Positions 7,325 through 13,098 of a stretch of DNA of 13,098 bases are shown one piece after another. The stretch comes from Xanthobacteraceae bacterium (GTDB lineage: Bacteria; Pseudomonadota; Alphaproteobacteria; Rhizobiales; Xanthobacteraceae), in assembly GCA_030043175.1 (NCBI GenBank), contig JASHYD010001014.1:1-13098 (forward strand), in the 5' to 3' direction. Every line of letters begins with the position of its first letter. Position 1 is the stretch's first letter. The notes beneath the pieces were generated by a model that was not told the origin of the DNA, did not search any database, and saw only the letters and a program-made list of their open reading frames with translations. The position numbers and the translations under genes were made by a program.

Positions 7325-9406
7325 TCAGTTGTCCACTCGGACGTTGACGACGAAGCTGCCATCGTTGCGCCGCTCTGCACGGGCACCGGGGTCAATCACA
7401 ATCGTCGAAAAGCGCGACTCGACAATCGCCGGGCCGACCAGCGGTTCGCCGGGCTTTAGGCTATCGAGGTCGTAGCTCGGCGCCTCGAGCCTGCCGGTTT
7501 GGCGAAAGACCATCGAGCGCTGACGCGGTCCAGGAGACCGCATAGCCGTGTTCATGCGGACAGTAGGGCTGCGATTAGCGACCTCGGTGCAACAGACCGC
7601 GCGCCAAGCCACGATCTCAATCTCGTTACCGTCATCGGCAAAACCGAACAGTTCGAGATGACGGGCATGGAATTCTTCGATCAGCTCGCGCACCTCGAGT
7701 TCACCCGCAAAGGTTCCGTCACGAAGCGCTACTTCAATCTCCCATACCTGGCTCGGATAGCGGCCCTCGACCGCATATTCGATCGTTCGTGCGCTGTTCG
7801 CGAGGCGAGCGGGTGAAGCATCTTCCACCTCTGTCTTCAAATTCGCAAAGATGCGCGTCGCCCGCTCGCAATTGAAGCGGCTTGTGCGCATGAATTCGAT
7901 GTGCGACGCCTCGGCACGGAGATCGGACATGATCGCACCGGCCGCGCTCAACGCCGCACCGGCATCCGGAAATAAGACGGTCCGACATCGCAACCGTTTA
8001 GCAATCGCGACGCCGTTGAGGCCCGCCGCGCCACCTCCGCCGATCATGACGGTATCCTCGGGATCGATGCCCTGCTTGACGGTGATCTCCTCGATGGCAT
8101 TCACCATCGCTTCCGTCGCAAGATCGACGATAGCGAGCGCGGCATCATCGACCGGCAGGCCGAGCGGCGCAGCGACGTCAGCTTCGATCGCGGCAATGGC
8201 GGCATCGACCGCGAGTTTGATGCGGCCGCCGAGAAAAAATTCAGGATCGATATATCCCAGCGCGACCACGGCGTCCGTAACGGTGGGCCGCGTGCCACCG
8301 CGGTCATAACATGCCGGGCCTGGATTGGAGCCGGCACTCGCCGGACCTACGTGCAGCATGCCGCCCCGATCCACATAAGCAATGCTGCCGCCGCCAGCTC
8401 CGATGCTTTTGACATCCACAGACGGAAACCCGGTCATGTGGCCCCGGTAGACCGGGCCGATCCAGGTCTCGCGCGTCCACGGGATCAGCCCATTGCGGAC
8501 GAGGCTCACGTCATAGGTGGTGCCGCCGGCATCGGTTACGATCGCGGTTGCGCCGCCCGCATGACGCGCATAGTGGCGGCCCGCGACCGGCGCCATTGAA
8601 GGCCCGGAGTTGAGCGACAGGATCGGACGTTCGGCGACAATCGCAACGTCGGCAATGCCGCCTTGCGACGTAACGGCAAAAACGCGACCAGCGAGACCGT
8701 TTTGCTTGAGGCAGCGTTGCAGGTCGCGCAAATAGGAGCTCATCACCGGCTTTAGCGAAGCGTCGATACAGCATGACGAGGCACGGCGATATTCGCGCAA
8801 GGTTGGGTTGAGCTGATGCGACAGCGTCAGTTCAATGTCCGGCACCAACTCGCGCAGGAGCGCCCCGGTGCGCAGCTCGTGGACCGGATTAACGATCGAC
8901 CAGAGAAAGCAAACTGCCGCAGCCTCGACATGTTTAGCTTTCAGAGCGGCGGCGATCCGCCGAACAGTGGCTTCGTCGAGTCGCGTGACGACGTCGCCTG
9001 CGGCTCCGATGCGCTCCGGCACCGCGAAGGTCAACGAACGCGGAACATAGGGCTGCGGGTATGGCACACGATAATTGAACGGATCGGTGCGTCCGCCTTC
9101 GCGAATGAGGAGGATATCGGGATGTCCGGCGGTGACCAGGAAAGCGGTCTTCGCTGTCGTGCGGGTCACCACGGCGTTGATCGCGCGGGTCGTCCCATGA
9201 ATGAAGGTGTCTGCGGACGCCAGGAACGCACCCAGGGTGCAGCCGCGGGCTGTGGCGGCGATTTCCAGCACCCTTAGGACTCCGTCGATCGGATCGGGGT
9301 TCGTCGTCGGGGTCTTATGGAGCTCGAGCCCACCCTCCCGGTCATCGACCGCGAGATCCGTGAAGGTCCCACCCACGTCAACGGCAAGTCGTATGAATTC
9401 TCCCAT
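7325..9406 (-). CDS. hyuA: Hydantoinase A / oxoprolinase alpha-subunit family protein (ATP-binding)
   Basis: A 693-residue ATPase subunit of a HyuAB-type cyclic amidase; it activates the ring amide with ATP so the complex can open it. The actin-like nucleotide-binding motifs are DVGGTFTD (10-17), HGTTRAINAV (70-79), DAGGTTYD (292-299), GAGGGSIA (336-343), SAGSNPGPACY (357-367) and GGGGAAGLNG (456-465). The C-terminal GPAIVE (658-663) closes the usual domain. All are in order and the length is typical. The second phosphate loop reads DAGGTTYD rather than the more usual DMGGTSTD, and the canonical SGPAGGV reads SGPSMAPV (267-274), so it is a divergent branch. The ATG at 9406 lies 6 bases after the transporter stop, indicating co-translation with uptake. 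Acetone-carboxylase-like activity is a less likely alternative, because no third subunit is present. Confidence 0.9.
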   Translation of the reverse strand: MGEFIRLAVDVGGTFTDLAVDDREGGLELHKTPTTNPDPIDGVLRVLEIAATARGCTLGAFLASADTFIHGTTRAINAVVTRTTAKTAFLVTAGHPDILLIREGGRTDPFNYRVPYPQPYVPRSLTFAVPERIGAAGDVVTRLDEATVRRIAAALKAKHVEAAAVCFLWSIVNPVHELRTGALLRELVPDIELTLSHQLNPTLREYRRASSCCIDASLKPVMSSYLRDLQRCLKQNGLAGRVFAVTSQGGIADVAIVAERPILSLNSGPSMAPVAGRHYARHAGGATAIVTDAGGTTYDVSLVRNGLIPWTRETWIGPVYRGHMTGFPSVDVKSIGAGGGSIAYVDRGGMLHVGPASAGSNPGPACYDRGGTRPTVTDAVVALGYIDPEFFLGGRIKLAVDAAIAAIEADVAAPLGLPVDDAALAIVDLATEAMVNAIEEITVKQGIDPEDTVMIGGGGAAGLNGVAIAKRLRCRTVLFPDAGAALSAAGAIMSDLRAEASHIEFMRTSRFNCERATRIFANLKTEVEDASPARLANSARTIEYAVEGRYPSQVWEIEVALRDGTFAGELEVRELIEEFHARHLELFGFADDGNEIEIVAWRAVCCTEVANRSPTVRMNTAMRSPGPRQRSMVFRQTGRLEAPSYDLDSLKPGEPLVGPAIVESRFSTIVIDPGARAERRNDGSFVVNVRVDN

Positions 9407-9412
9407 GCCAGC

Positions 9413-11230
9413 TTACTCTCTGGCGTCTGCCGATTGGCGTTCGACGAGGCGAAGGAACCGCTTCGTGCGATCCTGCTTGGGCGAATCAAGCACGTCCTGC
9501 GCCGTCCCCTGTTCGGCGATCTGTCCGTCGTCCATGAATACGACGCGGTCCGCCACCTCGCGGGCGAACCGCATCTCGTGAGTGACGACGAGCATCGTCA
9601 TCCCACGACCGGCCAGATTGCGCATGACGGCAAGCACTTCCCCGACCAGCTCCGGATCGAGCGCCGAGGTCGGCTCGTCGAACAGCATGAGGCGCGGTGA
9701 TATCGCAAGCGCGCGGGCGATTGCGACCCGCTGCTGCTGGCCACCCGACAGGCGGTGCGGCCGATGATAGGCATGCGAGCCGAGGCCGACGCTCGCGAGC
9801 AGATTCATTGCATTGTCGCGGGCGCGCTCCGGGTTCTCGCCATAGACGCGGATCGGGGCTTCGCACACGTTTTCAAGCGCGTTGAGGTGATCGAACAGGT
9901 TGAAGTGCTGGAACACCATGCCGATGCGGGCGCGCGCTCTTGCCTTGGCGAGATTGCGTAACGGACGGAGACGGTTGCCCTGTTTCTCGTAGCCGACATA
10001 TTCGCCATCGACGTGAATCTCGCCCCAATCGAGCGTTTCAAGATGATTGATCAGCCGCAGGAACGTGCTCTTGCCCGACCCGCTCGGGCCGATGATGGTC
10101 ACGACCTCGCCACGATGAACTGTGAGGTCCACGCTCCGCAGCACCTCGCGCGAACCATAGCTCTTCCACACATTGCGGCACACGAGATAGGGTTCGTTCG
10201 AGGCCGCACGCGCGCCGTCCTTCGCCGTACAGGGCCCAGTTGAAAACGAAAGCGCGGTCGATGCGACGGCGGAAAGCGACGCGAACTCCGCGACTGTTGA
10301 AGTGGTCGATTTCGGTGTTGTGGGCTCAGGAATGGCGCTGCTTGCCGGCTGTGGCAGTTGCGACCGCAGCCGCCACAGTCGAAATCCGAACATGCGCGCC
10401 GCCGCCGAGACATCGACCGGCTTGAGATCAGCGTCCTGACTGTACCGGTGCTCAAGAAACGCCTGCAGTAGTGAAACCGCGCTGGTCAGGGCCAGATAGA
10501 CGAGGCCGGCCGCCGCGAATACGGTGAAGAATTTGAAGTTCTGGCCCACAATCTGCTGGCTGCGGAACGTCAATTCGTTGACGAAGATCACCGAGGCGAT
10601 CGACGTACCCTTGATCATGCTGATGGTGTCGTTCGCCATACCGGGCAGGATTGCCCGCATCGCCTGTGGCATGATGATCCGGCGCAAGGTCAGGAACGGC
10701 CCCATGCCAAGAGATGCCGCCGCGATCGTTTGATTGCGATTGACCGACAGAATGCCGCCGCGAATGATTTCGGCGCTGAACGCCGCCTCGTTCAGGGCAA
10801 AGCCCAGCACCGCGGTCGTGAACGTTTCGAGCGTGATGCCGAACCCAGGCAGCGCATCGTACAGAAACACAAGCTGCAGCAACTGCGGCGTCCCGCGGAT
10901 GAACCAGATGTACGTCCACGCGACCATCCGGATCGGTGCAAATGAAGACAAGCGCATCAGCGCGAGGCCAAGTCCGAGGACGACACCGCCCGCCATCGCC
11001 AGCACGGATATTTCCACCGCAAGCAGTGCGCCCTGAAGTAGGAACGGCAGCGTGGCGTAGTGCAGAATCGAAACGAACCAGTTCGGCTCCTCCTGCAGTG
11101 TTCCTCCGCCGGAGGCCAGTTCATTAAGCGTGGCGGCGAAAGCCGCGGACCAGGATCCCTCGTCGTGGCGGGCACAAACGAATCCCGCCACGATAACGGC
11201 GAGAGCGATCCTCCCGCGCCATCCCGCCAT
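9413..11230 (-). CDS. Polar amino acid ABC transporter, permease-ATPase fusion
   Basis: A 605-residue inner-membrane importer that fuses a HisM/GlnP-type permease (residues about 50-265, with several hydrophobic helices and the cytoplasmic EAA loop at 147-176) to a GlnQ/HisP-type ATPase (about 347-600). ATPase motifs: Walker [10 protein letters not shown] (381-389), Q-loop Gln441, signature [12 protein letters not shown] (494-505), Walker B LMLFDE (514-519), D-loop SALD (522-525) and switch His551. About 80 residues rich in Ser, Thr, Ala and Pro link the halves. As a fusion with one permease type it should work as a homodimer, with the binding protein encoded just upstream. The first in-frame ATG after a stop is at 11230; no strong ribosome binding site precedes it, and a short open frame (11238-11297) bridges to the upstream gene. 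The cargo is probably an amino acid or N-acyl amino acid. Confidence 0.92.
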   Translation of the reverse strand: MAGWRGRIALAVIVAGFVCARHDEGSWSAAFAATLNELASGGGTLQEEPNWFVSILHYATLPFLLQGALLAVEISVLAMAGGVVLGLGLALMRLSSFAPIRMVAWTYIWFIRGTPQLLQLVFLYDALPGFGITLETFTTAVLGFALNEAAFSAEIIRGGILSVNRNQTIAAASLGMGPFLTLRRIIMPQAMRAILPGMANDTISMIKGTSIASVIFVNELTFRSQQIVGQNFKFFTVFAAAGLVYLALTSAVSLLQAFLEHRYSQDADLKPVDVSAAARMFGFRLWRLRSQLPQPASSAIPEPTTPKSTTSTVAEFASLSAVASTALSFSTGPCTAKDGARAASNEPYLVCRNVWKSYGSREVLRSVDLTVHRGEVVTIIGPSGSGKSTFLRLINHLETLDWGEIHVDGEYVGYEKQGNRLRPLRNLAKARARARIGMVFQHFNLFDHLNALENVCEAPIRVYGENPERARDNAMNLLASVGLGSHAYHRPHRLSGGQQQRVAIARALAISPRLMLFDEPTSALDPELVGEVLAVMRNLAGRGMTMLVVTHEMRFAREVADRVVFMDDGQIAEQGTAQDVLDSPKQDRTKRFLRLVERQSADARE

Positions 11231-11237
11231 TGTGGCG

Positions 11238-11297
11238 TTACCGGGCGCGGACTTGCGCGAGCCGATGTCCAGCCATCAGCGCGAAAACGAGTTTCAT
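11238..11297 (-). CDS. Possible 19-residue coupling peptide or displaced permease N-terminus
   Basis: A minus-strand ATG at 11295-11297 overlaps the binding-protein stop as ATGA and opens 19 codons ending at TAA 11238-11240, seven bases before the permease-ATPase ATG. The peptide begins [12 protein letters not shown] and is basic at its end. It could pass ribosomes from the binding protein to the transporter by termination-reinitiation. Alternatively, it could be the original N-terminus of the permease, cut off by a small indel. It is too short for a family assignment, and it may be chance. Confidence 0.25.
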   Translation of the reverse strand: MKLVFALMAGHRLAQVRAR

Positions 11298-12175
11298 TGC
11301 TTGAGGATCTCTGACGGCAGCGCCAGGGTTGGATCAATCTTGTATTTTTCGTAGAGCGCCTTCTGTGTTCCGTCATTCTGCACGATCACAAGCGCATCGT
11401 GGACCGCAGTCACAAGCTGGTCGCGGCCCTTTTTGATTGCAAGGCCGATCTTGAAGTTCGTATCGATCCTTACGGCCCGTTCGAGCTGCCCGTTGCTGTC
11501 AGTTGCCAGAATGTCGATCAAAGCGAGATCGTTCATGAAAAGGTCGGCGCGTCCGGTCTGCATGAGGCGGGTCGCGGCCGGAATGTCCGGCGCAGTCAGG
11601 ATATTAATCGCGGCTTTACCCGCTGCCTGACATTTCCCACTCTGATCGCGGAAGGCTGCTTCCTCCACCGTTCCAAGCACGGCCGTTGCCGTCGTGCCGC
11701 ACGAGTCGGCCACCGACTGAATCCGCTTCGGATTGCCCTTCTTGGTCAGAATACCGGTGCCGGCAACCATGTAAGTTACGTAGTCGACCTGCTTGGCTCG
11801 CTCGGAGGTGTAATACAGGTTGTCCCACATGGTATCCGATTGCCCGGCAATGACGGCGGGCAAAAGGCCCGACCAGCCGCCGATTCTGAACTCCGCCTTC
11901 GCACCGAGGCAGGAAAACACTGCTCGGGACAGATCGGCGTCGAAACCGATGATGGACTCGAAATTTTTCGGATCGCGGAAACTATAAGGAGGACTTTCGC
12001 CGTCCTGGCCGACGCGAAACGTTTTTCCGGCGATGGCTGGATATTTTGACGCGAGCGCGCCCGCATCGCATTTCAGCGCCTGGGCCACCGCGGGACTGAG
12101 GCTTGCGCCTTCCCATCCCATGAGGCAAACGCCAAGAATCCGGATTGCGGCATTCGGCCAAGTCAGAAGTTTCAT
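11294..12175 (-). CDS. Periplasmic substrate-binding protein of a polar amino acid ABC transporter
   Basis: A 293-residue type II binding protein (HisJ/GlnH-like, SBP_bac_3) that delivers ligand to the fused permease-ATPase next to it. The start at 12175 (MKLLTWPN) gives a Sec signal peptide with a hydrophobic core at about 10-32 and probable cleavage after SPAVAQA. The open frame extends to 12457, but those extra codons run into the PuuE-like gene and destroy the signal peptide. Visible family features: KTFRVGQDGESPPYSF (51-66), IGFDADLSRAVF (76-87), YYTSERAKQVDYVTY (121-135) including the ligand-carboxylate Arg126, and GRADLFMND (208-216), where Asp216 matches the usual ligand amino-group contact. 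Mature-domain cysteines at 37, 89, 159 and 182 could form disulphides. The Arg/Asp pair supports an amino-acid-like ligand. Confidence 0.88.
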   Translation of the reverse strand: MKLLTWPNAAIRILGVCLMGWEGASLSPAVAQALKCDAGALASKYPAIAGKTFRVGQDGESPPYSFRDPKNFESIIGFDADLSRAVFSCLGAKAEFRIGGWSGLLPAVIAGQSDTMWDNLYYTSERAKQVDYVTYMVAGTGILTKKGNPKRIQSVADSCGTTATAVLGTVEEAAFRDQSGKCQAAGKAAINILTAPDIPAATRLMQTGRADLFMNDLALIDILATDSNGQLERAVRIDTNFKIGLAIKKGRDQLVTAVHDALVIVQNDGTQKALYEKYKIDPTLALPSEILKQ

Positions 12176-12384
12176 AGCTGCGGCCCCGGCTTTTTCGTGT
12201 TTCGTTGCAACGCTTGTGCACCCGTCGCCGTAAATGCGGCTCGCCTGTCTTCCAAGCAAGTCGCGTGCCATCATCGGCGCGGGGCCGAGAGGGGTCGAGC
12301 GCGCGGGTGGGGAATGCCTCGCGGCGGCGCCACGGTTCGCCTGCCCAAGATTTGCGCAACGCAATCCAACTGGACGTGCGGCGC
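12176..12384. other. Spacer between PuuE-like gene and binding-protein gene
   Basis: This 209-base GC-rich spacer contains no gene and no hairpin followed by a T-run. It is the widest gap in the upper part of the cluster, so it is the likeliest place for an internal promoter of the transporter-hyuAB-SDR unit. I could not pick a convincing -35/-10 pair by eye. Only a weak G-rich stretch precedes the ATG at 12175. Confidence 0.4.
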
Positions 12385-13098
12385 TCAAACGCGATCCGGC
12401 ACGAATGGATGCGTGTTTGTCCAATGCTCCGCGATGTCGCGGCCGGTAGATATCCACACGCGGTCATGGGCCAGCACATGATCGAGAAAGCGCATCAGCC
12501 CGACGGCTCGACCGGGGCGCCCGATCAACCGATCATGCAGCCCGACGGACATCATCTTCGGCTCGTCCGCGCCTTCGGCATAGAGGACGTCGAACGTATC
12601 GCTCATGTAGCGCACGTAGTCATCGGACGTCGCAAAGCCCGAGTTCTCGTTAAAACGGTTGTCGTTCGTCTCGTAGGAATAGGGAATGACAAGATGCGGC
12701 TTCGCGCCATTCCCGACCGTAACCCAATAGGGCAGTTCGTCGTTGAGCGCGTCGCGGTCGTAGAGGAAACCGCCCCCCTCAACGAGAAGACGCCGGGTAT
12801 TCGGGCTTGGTCGACCGGTCATCCAGCCGACTGGCCGCTGACCGACGAGTTTCCTGATGGTATCGCGCGCCAAAACAATATGATCGCGTTCGATTGAATC
12901 GGGGACCTGTTGGTAGTCGATCCAACGCCAACCATGGCTGACGATTTCGTGACCATCGGCAATCGCCGCGTGCGCGACTTCAGGATTGCGGGCGAGCGCG
13001 GTTGCCACGCCAAAAAGGCTGACGCGAAGCTGGCGCTCACGCAAGATGCGGAGCACGCGCCAGACCCCCCGGCGGCTGCCATATTCGAACGAGGACTC
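12385..13098 (-). CDS. Polysaccharide deacetylase-family protein, PuuE/allantoinase-like, N-terminus beyond window
   Basis: The frame is open from the right edge, so the first residues belong to a protein that starts outside the window. The 237 visible residues begin FEYGSRRGVWR and contain GHEIVSHGWRWIDY, the hallmark of the PuuE branch of the NodB/polysaccharide-deacetylase fold. TGRPSPNTRRLL, GGFLYDRDALNDELPYW and PYSYETNDNRF follow. A family member is about 300 residues long, so perhaps 60-70 are missing. PuuE of Pseudomonas was described as a metal-independent allantoinase that opens the hydantoin ring of allantoin; here the ring substrate may differ. It ends 209 bases before the binding-protein start and points the same way, so it may head the same transcription unit. 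A role in sugar deacetylation is unlikely given the PuuE-type motifs. Confidence 0.85.
   Translation of the reverse strand, partial: ESSFEYGSRRGVWRVLRILRERQLRVSLFGVATALARNPEVAHAAIADGHEIVSHGWRWIDYQQVPDSIERDHIVLARDTIRKLVGQRPVGWMTGRPSPNTRRLLVEGGGFLYDRDALNDELPYWVTVGNGAKPHLVIPYSYETNDNRFNENSGFATSDDYVRYMSDTFDVLYAEGADEPKMMSVGLHDRLIGRPGRAVGLMRFLDHVLAHDRVWISTGRDIAEHWTNTHPFVPDRV

Noticed and set aside
12176..12457. N-terminal extension of the binding protein to 12457
   Set aside because: It would overlap the end of the PuuE-like gene and bury the signal peptide, which begins naturally at the ATG at 12175.

Overview
The window looks like an accessory catabolic island from a high-GC proteobacterium. Soil or plant-associated Rhizobiales or Burkholderiales are the best guess, judged from GC-rich codon use and the gene families present. 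No rRNA, tRNA, CRISPR array, insertion sequence or phage gene was found. Apart from a partial gene at the left edge and one broken regulator remnant, every gene lies on the minus strand and is transcribed from right to left.

Layout, in order of minus-strand transcription: a PuuE-type polysaccharide-deacetylase/allantoinase-like protein (12385-13098, N-terminus beyond the window); a polar-amino-acid-type periplasmic binding protein (11294-12175); a permease fused to its ATPase (9413-11230); the hydantoinase/oxoprolinase pair hyuA (7325-9406) and hyuB (5507-7294); an SDR dehydrogenase (4746-5498); a gap of about 590 bases holding a frameshifted plus-strand remnant of a cupin regulator (4372-4724); an HpaB-family flavin-dependent monooxygenase (2687-4153); a succinylglutamate desuccinylase/aspartoacylase (AstE/AspA/DoeB) family zinc hydrolase (1691-2683); and an M20 metallohydrolase (453-1694). 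Most gene junctions are tight (4-base overlap up to 63 bases), which suggests one or two co-transcribed units. The plus-strand fragment at 1-96 is the C-terminus of an FAD-linked oxidase. It faces the cluster across an intergenic stretch of about 356 bases.

Reading as a system (inference): the binding protein and transporter import an amino-acid-like compound. Four different amide- or ring-hydrolysing families (PuuE-like, HyuAB, AstE-like, M20) then cleave cyclic and linear amide bonds, while the HpaB-like oxygenase and the SDR carry out the oxidations. This fits degradation of an N-acyl amino acid, or of a compound with a cyclic amide such as a hydantoin, lactam, ureide or oxindole. The exact substrate cannot be read from sequence. 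The HpaB-like, AstE-like and M20 proteins each differ from the textbook family at active-site positions that I could align by eye, so their substrates probably differ from those of the named family members. No flavin reductase partner for the oxygenase and no intact regulator lie in the window.
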